Shown: positions 6,939 to 15,280 of the stretch, in pieces
Numbering within the stretch: the first letter of the stretch is position 1
Layout of the letters: every line of letters begins with the position of its first letter
Origin: Nitrospira sp. SB0677_bin_15
Lineage (GTDB): Bacteria > Nitrospirota > Nitrospiria > Nitrospirales > UBA8639
Direction of reading: 5' to 3'
Length of the DNA stretch: 51,607 nucleotides
Assembly (NCBI GenBank): GCA_009842645.1
Contig: VYFB01000085.1
Coordinates: 1 to 51,607 of the forward strand
Position numbers and translations under genes: made by a program
Notes under the pieces: model-generated
What the model was told of the DNA's origin: nothing
Database searches by the model: none
Seen by the model: the letters and a program-made list of their open reading frames with translations, nothing else

Positions 6939-8128
6939 AGGTGCACCCCCCCCCTAGCTGCCACTTCCGCTTCATCGATGAGTTCGCGTCTTCGTCGGGC
7001 TTGAGTATTGATCACTGCTCCTACTGCATTGCGTGGCGGCGTCCAACTTAACTCTGCAAAACTCGCCCCACCAAGCTCCGTGAACTGCCCGCGCGAAAAT
7101 AGGTTCGCAACAATCATTGCCCTAACATGGACTCGAACCCTACAAAAATCTTCGGCTATTTCCAGAACATTGTACTGGCATGGAGTGCCCATCGGGAGTT
7201 CCTCGACACCAGCACATAGCGATCCTGCACTGACGACTGCCATTGTCTCACGGTCGGGCAGACAAATTTTTTGAGGCGTTACCTGCGCCCTATGCTGGTG
7301 GCCATGTAATCCTAGTCGGAATCCGCGGCCAATCATGCCGCGAACGACATCCACATCCATATAATCAGTACGATAGGGTGAGCCTTCAATGCTGTGATGC
7401 CAAACAGCCATACGCAAGTCATACATCTTTCCCGAATCATTCTGATCGAGATAGCTACGAGCCACGCTCTCTCGCCGAATCATGCCGTGAAATGCAAAGC
7501 AGTCATTGCCGTGACGTGAACTGTAAGCAGCAACTCCTATTCGATCGTTGCAGAGGCTGAAAAGGCGAACATCAGAAGGATTCTGTCCGGCGAGTAGACC
7601 AGACACACCTTCATAAAATCTGTCGAAAAATGTCCAGAAAGCGTTCATGCGCTTTTCATAGAGTTTAGGATCGGCAATGCGATACAAAGTACGGGTCTTC
7701 CAGGCCCAGCGAAATATAGCGTCCTTGGCATACAGCTTGGCTCTAAGATCGGTGGGAATATCTTTGACCTCAATGCTTTCAAGAGCACTCCGTGCCGTAT
7801 TCCAGTCAACATCATGATTGCCGGGAACCATGATAAGGCGAGACCTGTCACCTTCTAGGAAGCGCCCGACAAGCTCATCGAGAAATTCTTCTGCAACTTC
7901 ATACTGCTCATTAAGCTCAGTGGCGAAATTGTCCGTATTGAGAGGAATTCCCTGGATGATATCGCCGCTGACGACGATGGCTTCCGGAACCGCTATGGAA
8001 GGATCTTCATGAATGTAGCGGTCCCGGTCTTTTACGAGAGCAGAGATTAACTCACCATTGGAGATCGGAGCACCGGGCGAGCGATGGAGGTCAGATATGT
8101 GCAAAATGGAGAATGGTTTTGTGGTCAT
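6908..8128 (-). CDS. Calcineurin-like metallophosphoesterase (candidate defence operon, first gene)
   Basis: A 406-residue protein with all core motifs of the superfamily in order: HISDLH at residues 10-15, SGDI at 54-57, PGNHDVDW at 101-108, and LHGHQHRA near 275. These bind two metals and hydrolyse phosphoesters, either nucleic acid or nucleotide. The start is well supported: GGGGGAGAGG lies just upstream of the ATG. The last 12 or so residues (VHLWKLSLSLAH) follow a 9-G homopolymer and are probably an out-of-frame tail; see the 6645-6938 ORF. The operon order is phosphoesterase, small ORF, Hsp90-like ATPase, all overlapping. The substrate is unknown. Confidence 0.85.
   Translation of the reverse strand: MTTKPFSILHISDLHRSPGAPISNGELISALVKDRDRYIHEDPSIAVPEAIVVSGDIIQGIPLNTDNFATELNEQYEVAEEFLDELVGRFLEGDRSRLIMVPGNHDVDWNTARSALESIEVKDIPTDLRAKLYAKDAIFRWAWKTRTLYRIADPKLYEKRMNAFWTFFDRFYEGVSGLLAGQNPSDVRLFSLCNDRIGVAAYSSRHGNDCFAFHGMIRRESVARSYLDQNDSGKMYDLRMAVWHHSIEGSPYRTDYMDVDVVRGMIGRGFRLGLHGHQHRAQVTPQKICLPDRETMAVVSAGSLCAGVEELPMGTPCQYNVLEIAEDFCRVRVHVRAMIVANLFSRGQFTELGGASFAELSWTPPRNAVGAVINTQARRRRELIDEAEVAARGGVHLWKLSLSLAH
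6947..6955 (-). repeat. Homopolymer G9 tract at the frame junction
   Basis: Nine C bases on the plus strand (CACCCCCCCCCTAG), G9 in the sense of the genes. The tract sits exactly where the metallophosphoesterase ORF and the downstream 97-residue ORF change frame. Such tracts are prone to slipped-strand change, to transcriptional slippage and to sequencing error. Confidence 0.85.
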
Positions 8129-8329
8129 AACCTCTCCCCCAAATTAGATCCAGATCGAGCGTGAGGAAGTGGTCGTGTGGACCTGCTCCAGAAGTTGGTC
8201 CAGCTTCTATGCGATTTTTCTGGCCTCATGAGCCTGGCGCGCGAAGGCTCTCGGCGTCAAATTGAGTCAAGCTCCTAATCCGCGGTCGTATTGAGAGTTT
8301 CTGCGGCCCAATTTATACATCACGTGAAA

Positions 8330-9571
8330 CTACCTCCAGCGTGCTCTTACATCGAACTCAATCAATTCTTTCTTGGAGTTCCGTTTTCTGATGGGAATAC
8401 ATTTCACGTTGGAAAATCCGAGTTGTGACAACATTTCAGCATACACCCGCTCGACAGGGACGAGAACACTGTAGAACGTGGAGTTGCCGACGATATAGTG
8501 AAGCTTTGCACCATCGTTGAGTACATCGATTAGTGATTGAAAATGACTCCACATATCATCGAAATATTTCAACACGTAGTTTGCCAGAAGGGGGCCATTC
8601 TTGTTCTCACCGCCTCTGATTATCTTTGCCGTTTTTTGTAGAAGCTTCGATTTGAAACTGTTTGACTTGGGCTGCCACTCATTTAATCTGCTGGTAGCAA
8701 CGCCCCATGTTCCGCCAATCGCTTCCCAGTCCATTTCTCCCGCATCGCGACCATTCGTGATATATCCGAGCCAGTACATGTAGGGGCGAAGTTCACGAAT
8801 GTATGACATTCGGTTCACATACGGTGGAGAAGTAATGACGCAATCAATCAACCCAATGTCTTTCTTCAAAAGCCGCCGGGCGTCAGCGAGTGCGACTTTT
8901 CCTTGACCCGTTGGATTCTGTTCCGCTCCATCAAGAATGATGTCCAAATATCTGAGAAATATTCTTCTTAGATCAGTGTCGAAATCAAAAGTGATTTGGG
9001 AATTTGATTTGAAAGACATCGATTGGTGATTAAAAGCAGCATTGGAAAGATCAAGCAGCGTCCGACAAAACGCAATTAAGAGCAAAGAGCGTCGCTTGTC
9101 GTTATTGGTAAATCTGGCATCTATGGCTCCCTTTAATGCACAAAGAAAATCCCGGTCGACAGGGCTCCACCACCGCTCGATATTGTGTATGTGTGGGACT
9201 AGAACTTTTGGTGCTCTTTCATAGCGAATGTCGTCGCATATCGCATGGCCGACCTGTCTCAAATCAGCAATCAACTGTGAGGGATAAAAGTCGATCTTGG
9301 TGCGACTGAACCAAACCAAAAAAGGATTGATGTCTATCGTGACCGCAGTCTGGCCGTGGTAGGCCGCACAAAGAGCTGTTGTCCCGGTCCCGCAGAAAGG
9401 ATCGAGGACATTGACCTCGGAGAGATCGCTGTAGGTATCAAGAATTTCGTTCACGATCTTGAGCGAATATGCAGGAGTTAGACGAAGCCAGCCGTAACGT
9501 CCGGATTTGGCGTTATGCGTCTGTGTGTAGTCCGCCCTTTGGGTCAGTGAACGTCGAAGCGTTTCGGTCAT
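8330..9571 (-). CDS. DNA methyltransferase (N4-cytosine/N6-adenine class) of a type II R-M system
   Basis: A 413-residue protein from the ATG of MTETLRRSLT, which lies two bases after the endonuclease stop. The SAM-binding motif DPFCGTGT is at residues 57-64 and the catalytic motif TSPPY at 247-251. Motif I therefore precedes motif IV, with about 180 residues between them where target recognition could lie. SPPY marks amino-methyltransferases that act on N4 of cytosine or N6 of adenine. The ORF track extends 77 codons upstream into the endonuclease gene in another frame; that extension is spurious. Because the partner nuclease looks broken, this may now act as a solitary methylase. Recognition sequence not predictable by eye. 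Confidence 0.88.
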   Translation of the reverse strand: MTETLRRSLTQRADYTQTHNAKSGRYGWLRLTPAYSLKIVNEILDTYSDLSEVNVLDPFCGTGTTALCAAYHGQTAVTIDINPFLVWFSRTKIDFYPSQLIADLRQVGHAICDDIRYERAPKVLVPHIHNIERWWSPVDRDFLCALKGAIDARFTNNDKRRSLLLIAFCRTLLDLSNAAFNHQSMSFKSNSQITFDFDTDLRRIFLRYLDIILDGAEQNPTGQGKVALADARRLLKKDIGLIDCVITSPPYVNRMSYIRELRPYMYWLGYITNGRDAGEMDWEAIGGTWGVATSRLNEWQPKSNSFKSKLLQKTAKIIRGGENKNGPLLANYVLKYFDDMWSHFQSLIDVLNDGAKLHYIVGNSTFYSVLVPVERVYAEMLSQLGFSNVKCIPIRKRNSKKELIEFDVRARWR

Positions 9572-9573
9572 GC

Positions 9574-10292
9574 CTATGGCTCCAAAAGCCTCCTGAGTAC
9601 GGAATCGACTTCCTTCTTCAGTGCCTCCTGATTTCGGCTGAAAAACGCCGCCAAGTCGTAACCGACGACATCTTTTAGGAAGTCGTAGGTCGATAGCAGC
9701 GGCTCGGAAGTTCCAATTACGCCGGTGATGACTGCCCATTTCTCTGCCCGGTAGCGCAGCAAGATGTCCGAGTCGATCTGTGTGGAGAGGATGACGGCAC
9801 AAGGCAGGTAAGCTTTTGTATAGGCCGTCGCAGCATTCGCAATATCAGCATTCTGCCGCTTGGAATCTTTGCTCTTGCAGCCCTGACGAACTTCAAAAAC
9901 CGCACTCTTCAACGTTGAGAATACATCAGAATCGACCTGTATAAGACGTGCTGAATCTTTCATCCATTGACGAAAACGCCTGCGAGTGGCCTTGTCTTTA
10001 ATTTTGTCCAAGGGCACTCTCCCATCAAGGTGAGTTTTCTAATCCTACCATCAGCCGTGTGTACTTCATACGACCAGCTAGAATCCTCCACAGAAAGGCC
10101 GAGGCAGTCCTGTAAGATGGTACGAAACAACTTCTCACAACCAATTCCAATCTGTCTATACACACTCGTCATACCGCCAGACGCCTTATGGGCAGTGTAC
10201 ATCAGCGGGTTATCAAGACCAAACCAGCAGTAGAAAGGGTCGTTCCGGTAAAGACTTTGGAATTTTTTCAGAGACAACCCGCCCGGGTGCAA
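9574..10292 (-). pseudogene. Type II restriction endonuclease, split by a one-base frameshift
   Basis: Two overlapping minus-strand ORFs make one nuclease. The N-terminal part (from about 10292, TTG start, ending ...TADGRIRKLTL) and the C-terminal part (DGRVPLDKIKDKATRRRF... to 9574) join smoothly if one G is added at TTGATGGG (about 10023-10030). The C-terminal part carries a PD-(D/E)xK-like segment, FEVRQGCKSKDSKRQNADI. The repaired protein would have about 235 residues. The gene sits directly upstream of its methyltransferase, with a two-base spacer. Either the nuclease is dead or the base was lost in sequencing. Start uncertain, since a stop lies a few codons upstream. Confidence 0.7.
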
Positions 10293-10374
10293 TTGGCGGA
10301 TGGGTTTTCACCGCAACGGCACGGCAGGGTCCGGAGCCCCCGACACGCGCGCTCGATGAAACAATTGCAGGGAG

Positions 10375-10884
10375 TTACTTCCGGGATTCGCCGGCGGCGA
10401 CGGCTTGGACGGCTTCTTGGGCGAGGCGGCGATGATCGTCGTCCGAGAGACTGCGCGCCAGGACTTTTTCTGCCACCGTCAGCGCCAGGTCCGCGGCTTC
10501 GTTGCGAATGTCCTGAAGGGCTTTGCGCCGTTCCCGCTCGATTTCCTGGGTCGTCTCGGCCTGGATCCGTTCCGAATCAGCGCGTAGCCGTTGCTCGTTC
10601 TCTTCCAACAACCGTTGCGCCTTGGCTTTGGCTTCCGCCACGATCGCCTCGGCTTCCTGCGCGGCCCCGCTCAGTTTCGCTTCGTAGTCGGCCAAACGTT
10701 GTTCGGCCGTCAGCCGGTTCTGTTCCGCTTGTTCGATACTGTCGCGGATCTTGCGTTCACGTGTTTCCAGGGCCTCCAGGATCGGCGGGAATGCAAATTT
10801 GTACAGGACCCAGAGCAGGATGCCGAATGAGATGATTTCCCAAAAAATCAGGGACGAAAAGAAATGAACGTCAAATTGAGGCAT
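10375..10884 (-). CDS. atpF: ATP synthase F0 subunit b
   Basis: The 169-residue b subunit forms the peripheral stalk that links the a subunit to F1. It has one N-terminal membrane helix (about residues 8-30, FFSSLIFWEIISFGILLWVL), then a long charged coiled coil rich in Ala, Glu and Arg. Length is typical. It is the last gene of the F0 operon here; atpH and the F1 genes do not follow. Instead the restriction-modification block begins about 80 bases downstream. Confidence 0.95.
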   Translation of the reverse strand: MPQFDVHFFSSLIFWEIISFGILLWVLYKFAFPPILEALETRERKIRDSIEQAEQNRLTAEQRLADYEAKLSGAAQEAEAIVAEAKAKAQRLLEENEQRLRADSERIQAETTQEIERERRKALQDIRNEAADLALTVAEKVLARSLSDDDHRRLAQEAVQAVAAGESRK

Positions 10885-10896
10885 GGCGTGCGCGTC

Positions 10897-11127
10897 CTAT
10901 TTCCGCAGACCCATAATGATGAACGCGATCACCAGTCCGTAGAGGGCGATCGCCTCGACCAGCGCGAAGCCGATCCACATGTATTTGCCGACCCGGCCTT
11001 CGGCTTCCGGTTGACGGGCCACGGCCTCGATCATTTTGCCGAAAATATACCCGATGCCCACTCCGGCGCCGGCAAACCCCGCCGCAGCAAGCCCCATGCC
11101 CAATAATGCTGACGCTGCAGAATCCAT
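10897..11127 (-). CDS. atpE: ATP synthase F0 subunit c
   Basis: The 76-residue c subunit makes the rotor ring. It has two membrane helices: the Gly-rich helix AAAGFAGAGVGIGYIFG, a polar loop ARQPE, and a second helix GFALVEAIALYGLVIAF with the ion-binding glutamate. The residues after that glutamate are Ala-Ile, not the Ser-Thr found in sodium-binding rings, so proton coupling is inferred. It sits 12 bases upstream of atpF. Confidence 0.96.
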   Translation of the reverse strand: MDSAASALLGMGLAAAGFAGAGVGIGYIFGKMIEAVARQPEAEGRVGKYMWIGFALVEAIALYGLVIAFIIMGLRK

Positions 11128-11173
11128 GATCTGTTGTTCTCCCTGGTGAAATCGTTAATAAGAATATGGCAAA

Positions 11174-11220
11174 CCCTTCGACTCCGCTCCGCCTGTCCTG
11201 AGCTTGTCGAAGGGCTCAGG
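11174..11220. repeat. Family B repeat (CCTGAGCTTGTCGAAGG) between atpB and atpE
   Basis: CCCTTCGACTCCGCTCCGCC then TGTCCTGAGCTTGTCGAAGGG forms an inverted repeat. It separates atpB from atpE within the operon and might set differential expression or mRNA processing. Other copies: 12017, 19630, 20085, 32030, 38800, 41365, 45735. Confidence 0.8.
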
Positions 11221-11232
11221 GCAATCGGCGGG

Positions 11233-11958
11233 TTAATGGAGATGAAAGGCGTCTCCCATATAGACACACGTCAAAATGGTAAAGATATAGGCCTGAATAA
11301 ACGCGATCCCGACTTCCAACCCGTAGAGCGCCACCGTAAAGGAAAAGGGCAGCCACCCGATCAACAGCCCGCCGCTGATCGCCAATCCGAAAAGGACTCC
11401 GAGAATGACGTGTCCCGCGGTCATGTTGGCGAACAAACGAACGGACAAGGACACCGGCCTGGCCAGTTGACTGATGATTTCAATCGGAACCATGAGCGGC
11501 AACAGCCACCCCGGCGTGCCCGACGGGACGAGAATACTCAGAAACTTCATCCCGTGTATTTTGAGCCCGACCAGGATGCTGAGTACATACACACCCAAGG
11601 CAAACACGCCCGTCACCACAAGTTGACTCGTGACCGTATAGGCGCCGGGCATGAGCCCCAGCAGGTTGCAAAACAGGATAAACAAGAACAGGGTGGCGAT
11701 CAGCGGGAAAAACCGCATGCCTTCCGGGCCCATGGTGTCGTGAATCATCCCGCGAATGAACTCCACCAGCAGTTCGGCCATGCTCTGTAATTTCGTGGGA
11801 ACCAGGGAGCCGGACGAACGCGCTTTTGTCAGCAACAGGATGACCAGCCCCACCACGACAAACATCATGATCACGGCCTTGTTGATGGACACGTCCAGGC
11901 CGAACAGGGACAGCGGGACAATCGTGTGAAGCTCAAAAGGATGCAGGGGATCTTCCAA
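11233..11958 (-). CDS. atpB: ATP synthase F0 subunit a
   Basis: The 241-residue a subunit forms the proton half-channels. I choose the TTG start that gives MEDPLHPFELHTIVPL, because this matches the usual N-terminus and GAGG lies five bases upstream. The track start 45 codons earlier runs through a family B repeat. Five or six membrane helices are visible. The conserved helix MVPIEIISQLARPVSLSVRLFANMTAGH carries the essential arginine, and FIQAYIFTILTCVYMGDAF closes the protein. Confidence 0.95.
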   Translation of the reverse strand: MEDPLHPFELHTIVPLSLFGLDVSINKAVIMMFVVVGLVILLLTKARSSGSLVPTKLQSMAELLVEFIRGMIHDTMGPEGMRFFPLIATLFLFILFCNLLGLMPGAYTVTSQLVVTGVFALGVYVLSILVGLKIHGMKFLSILVPSGTPGWLLPLMVPIEIISQLARPVSLSVRLFANMTAGHVILGVLFGLAISGGLLIGWLPFSFTVALYGLEVGIAFIQAYIFTILTCVYMGDAFHLH

Positions 11959-12016
11959 CGGAACCTCGTCTTCGCGTGATCGGAAATGCTCTGGGGAAAC
12001 GCTACGATTGATCCCA

Positions 12017-12058
12017 GTCCTTCGACTGCGCGCTGCCGCGCTACGCTCAGGACAGGCG
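12017..12058. repeat. Family B repeat between atpZ/I and atpB
   Basis: CCTTCGACTGCGCGCTGCCG then CGCTACGCTCAGGACAGGCG. It overlaps the 3' end of the AtpZ/I gene, so the last codons of that gene come from repeat DNA. Confidence 0.75.
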
Positions 12059-12262
12059 TTGGGCAGTACGGTAGGCGTTTCGAATACCGGCAATCAGCCC
12101 GAGGACCAGACCGCCCACCAAACCCCACGGTTGAGTGGGCAAAACGTAGGAGTCGATACTCCACCCCACTCCTCCGCCCACCATCAAGGTTGCCAGCAAA
12201 TTCGTGCCGATCTGCACGGCTTGTCCCAACCCTGCAAACACTGGATCTGGTGACGACGGCAT
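12047..12262 (-). CDS. AtpZ/AtpI-like ATP synthase accessory membrane protein
   Basis: A 71-residue protein with two membrane helices (QIGTNLLATLMVGGGVGWSID and PWGLVGGLVLGLIAGIRNAYR), the form of AtpZ/AtpI proteins that help assemble the c-ring and may carry Mg or Ca. It is the first gene of the F0 operon. Its promoter should lie just upstream, beside the 253-bp mobile element at 12338-12590. Confidence 0.85.
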   Translation of the reverse strand: MPSSPDPVFAGLGQAVQIGTNLLATLMVGGGVGWSIDSYVLPTQPWGLVGGLVLGLIAGIRNAYRTAQRLS

Positions 12263-12329
12263 AGACCCGCTCTCTCGAATCCTAGCGGGCTATTCAAACA
12301 AAATCCCGATTCGACTGTCAAGGAACCTC

Positions 12330-12598
12330 AAGCAATGGTAGTGGGTCAGTTTGAATTCTGCTCTTTCACTCCGAGGTCGGGTCCTTCTTTCTGACATCCC
12401 CGACCCCGATCGGGGATCCAGAGTCTTTCCCCTCACCCCAGCCCTCTCCCTCAAGGGGCGAGGGAGTAAAAGCAAAGCAACGACACTGGATCAATCCCCG
12501 ACATCCTTAATCGGGGATCCAGTTCCTATTGTCGAGGATGACAAAAAAGGCATGACGGCGAAAAGGGAATTTCAAACTGACCCACTATCCAAGCAATG
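12330..12598. mobile_element. 253-bp MITE-like element with 8-bp target duplication
   Basis: The element spans 12338-12590. Its ends are inverted repeats: GTAGTGGGTCAGTTTGAATT on the left and, read in reverse, GGATAGTGGGTCAGTTTGAA on the right. It is flanked by the direct repeat AAGCAATG (12330-12337 and 12591-12598), a perfect 8-bp target-site duplication. It holds no ORF but contains two family A repeats (about 12395 and 12494) and a family C repeat (12429-12466). It lies between the atp operon start and the protease gene. The mobilising transposase family is not identified; 8-bp duplications are made by several IS families. Confidence 0.8.
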
Positions 12599-12608
12599 AC
12601 CTGCTTGC

Positions 12609-15002
12609 TCAGAAAGTCCAGCGCCAGCCTGACAACAAGGTCAAGGCCGGGCCTGCCGTGACACGGTGCCCAGGCTGGTGCGTGGCCACGGCACCCAAGC
12701 GCCACTCACCCACGGCCAGGGGCTGATACCAATGCGCGGCCACGTCGAGCTGCCGACCGCTCGGCGCCAACTGGGCCGTTACCGGAATGCTTACCACCTC
12801 CCCAGCCTTGGTTCGGCCCACGGGCACCATGAGCGCAGCGTGCCCTTGCTCGACGCGCAAGGGTTGTGAGACGGAAAAACGCAACAGACCTGCACCGGCG
12901 ACCCGGCGACTCACATGCAGCGTGAATGCGCTGGTGGTCAGGGACGAAAAGTCGTTGATCACGCCACCCCGCGCAGTCGGACTGACAGTCCCACTCTCCG
13001 CAGTGGCCCCCATGTGCCAGCCACCGAGCACCGCCTCCGCCTCGATCCCGACAAACGTGGTCCCGGCCGCCAAGCCGCCGAACGCACCTCGGGCCGTCCC
13101 GCCCAAGAGGGTCTGCCGTTCCCCAAGCCAGCCGGCACGCAGGCCCAGCGGGAAGCCGCTCGGCCACCAAGCCAGCGTTGCACCAGTGGTCGGCATCTGC
13201 CCGAACACCCCCTCCGTGGTGAAGGCGGAAGCGGTCAGGCTGGACCGAGGAGCCATGATCAGCGTCAGGGTGCGTTCATTCAGCGCCAAATGACTGACCC
13301 GGGCTCCTGCGGTTCTCGCCGCCAACCCCAGTTGCCACGGCACGGCCGCAGTGTCACGGCCAGGGCGAAACGCACTGCCCGTCAAGTCAATGCCTTGCGT
13401 CGAGGTGCCCCACGAATCCGTCGCCAGGAAATCCTGCAGCCGGCCCGTGGTCGACGGCCCGGGAGCGACCGTGGCGAATCCTCCGAGGTCGAACCAGAAC
13501 GGGGCACCCAGCCGATCGAAGGCCACAAATTCCCGGCCGGCAAAGGAGCGTTGGATTCCGTCACCGAATGCCACGCCCAGCCGCATCCCGCTCGTGCGCA
13601 AGTCGAGGCCCGGGCCGTCGACCTGGGTGTCGGGCACGACCTCCAGCACCCCTACGGGCGAGGTGGCTGCCTTGAGGTCCATTTTGCCCCGGCCGTAGAC
13701 GCTCCGGTTCGAGTACACGCCAGTGTTGTCGGCGGTGTCCAGCAACCGCGTAACCAGCGCCGTATTTGAAAGTTGATCGCGGAAAAGTTGTTTCATAATC
13801 GCCAATCCGCCCGATACCATGGGCGCAGCGTAAGAAGTCCCGCTGCCTCTCGCCGTCCCCCGGGCTCCGTCCTGACCTTCATGGGGTCCGTAGTAGGCTA
13901 ACCGTATCTGTTCACCGGGAGCCGCAAGGCAATAGTCAGCGGCAATACCGCAACGATTGGAAAAGCTGGCGATGGACGCGTCACTCGATCGCAGCGCCAC
14001 CACGGCGAGGGAATGGCCACGAAGTTCCGCAATGCGCGCGGCCAACCCGGGCATCACCTCCACGGAGACCGCATTGACCGTTCCATTTTCGCATTGCGCG
14101 ACCATGGCCGGGTCACAGGGGTCTCCGTGGGCATTGCCCGCGGCCCAGATCAGGACCGTCTTCTCACTGACGCCCGCTTGCGCCATGGCGGCGATGGCCG
14201 TGCCGAAATTGTTGCGCAGGTCCTGTTCGCTGTAGGAATTGATAATTCCGTTGAAGCCGACGCTCAGGTTCAGGAAGTCCACGGCCTGCTGGTTGGCCCG
14301 CCACGTGCGAACGGAATTGATCAGGCTTGCCCAACTGGAGTCCTGACCGGCTAGCCCGGTGAGTGAGATCGGACTGTACTGGCCACTCCCCGATCCGGCA
14401 GAGATCGCGAACATGGCGATGTCGGCGCCCCAAGCCACTCCATTCGCGGAAGAAGTCAGGGCCCCAGCTCGCAGGCCGGCTGCCACGCTCGCAACCGCGG
14501 TGCCATGAGAAAACAGATCGCTCGTCTCATCGGTCCCGGTGTCCACGAACACCTCGTTGATCGTCTTACCGGCGAACTGTGGATGGCCCGTATCGATGCC
14601 GGTGTCGATGAACCCGATGGTCACTCCGGCGCCAGGGTTGGCATCGCTTCCCTTGAGCAATTTCACGTGGGCATACGCCCAGTCGGCGTTGATCGTGCGC
14701 AAACCCCATTGATTGACAAAGCTCGGATCGTTAGTACGGAACTCCTGAGCAAGCCCCAACGCCTCGTTTTGAAAATCAGCACCTGACAAACAATTCCCTC
14801 CGTCGGTCCGGATACAGGGAGAGGGTGGTGGTAATGCCGGTGGTGGTGGATCGATCACAGGGTCGGGCGCGGGGGCAGACGGCTCCGGCGAAGGCGGCTC
14901 CGGACCTGTTATCACACTTCCGCCACCACCCCCACCACAGCCAGTGAGCACCATGAATACCGAAAGCACGGTGACGGACACGAACGTTGGCTTGCAGATC
15001 AC
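12609..15002 (-). CDS. Subtilisin-family (S8) serine protease, lipoprotein autotransporter-like
   Basis: A 797-residue protein from a GTG preceded by AAGGA. The signal peptide KPTFVSVTVLSVFMVLTGCG ends in a lipobox (LTGC). A Gly run and a long Pro-rich linker (PEPPSPEPSAPAPDP) follow. The S8 catalytic motifs are all present: GFIDTGIDTGHP (Asp), SHGTAVASVAAG (His) and GTSYAAPMVSGG (Ser). The last 280 residues have alternating strands and end in WRWTF, the terminal aromatic residue of an outer-membrane beta barrel. The plan resembles surface proteases such as NalP and SphB1, which are lipidated, autotransported and process other surface proteins. The track N-terminus (48 extra codons) is partly repeat DNA and is not used. 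Confidence 0.85.
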   Translation of the reverse strand: MICKPTFVSVTVLSVFMVLTGCGGGGGGSVITGPEPPSPEPSAPAPDPVIDPPPPALPPPSPCIRTDGGNCLSGADFQNEALGLAQEFRTNDPSFVNQWGLRTINADWAYAHVKLLKGSDANPGAGVTIGFIDTGIDTGHPQFAGKTINEVFVDTGTDETSDLFSHGTAVASVAAGLRAGALTSSANGVAWGADIAMFAISAGSGSGQYSPISLTGLAGQDSSWASLINSVRTWRANQQAVDFLNLSVGFNGIINSYSEQDLRNNFGTAIAAMAQAGVSEKTVLIWAAGNAHGDPCDPAMVAQCENGTVNAVSVEVMPGLAARIAELRGHSLAVVALRSSDASIASFSNRCGIAADYCLAAPGEQIRLAYYGPHEGQDGARGTARGSGTSYAAPMVSGGLAIMKQLFRDQLSNTALVTRLLDTADNTGVYSNRSVYGRGKMDLKAATSPVGVLEVVPDTQVDGPGLDLRTSGMRLGVAFGDGIQRSFAGREFVAFDRLGAPFWFDLGGFATVAPGPSTTGRLQDFLATDSWGTSTQGIDLTGSAFRPGRDTAAVPWQLGLAARTAGARVSHLALNERTLTLIMAPRSSLTASAFTTEGVFGQMPTTGATLAWWPSGFPLGLRAGWLGERQTLLGGTARGAFGGLAAGTTFVGIEAEAVLGGWHMGATAESGTVSPTARGGVINDFSSLTTSAFTLHVSRRVAGAGLLRFSVSQPLRVEQGHAALMVPVGRTKAGEVVSIPVTAQLAPSGRQLDVAAHWYQPLAVGEWRLGAVATHQPGHRVTAGPALTLLSGWRWTF

Positions 15003-15108
15003 GTTTTCCTTTTTCAATCCTGGCCCGTGGGTATGTTCACTCTTCCTGAGCGGTGCTGCAACCCCGGCACTTGCCTCCATGAAATCCAAACCGGCAAGGG
15101 GTTCCTTT

Positions 15109-15280
15109 AGGAACCTCTGATCCCCGATTAAGAACGTCGAGGACATGTTTATCGCACTATCGGGCGCAGGGCTGCGTTGTGTCCTCGCTCAACCCTCACC
15201 TATCTCGATGATACGCTTCGGGTTTCGCTCCGGGACGCCTTGCCCTGCATCCCGCTATCACACTGAATCAGGGGTTCCTT
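15109..15280. mobile_element. MITE family E, copy 1
   Basis: Shares about 120 bp with copies at 18194-18337 and 51534-51607 (CACTATCGGGCGCA, TGTCCTCGCTCAACCCTCAC, CGGGACGCCTTGCCCTGCAT). The ends are GGAACCTCTGA on the left and TCAGGGGTTCC on the right, flanked on both sides by TTTA, a likely 4-bp target duplication. This copy has an extra family A-like insert (TCCCCGATTAAGAACGTCGA) just inside the left end. It lies upstream of the protease gene. Confidence 0.8.

Noticed and set aside
7125-7145. tRNA-like motif GACTCGAACC on the minus strand
   Set aside because: It lies inside the metallophosphoesterase gene and no cloverleaf can be built around it.
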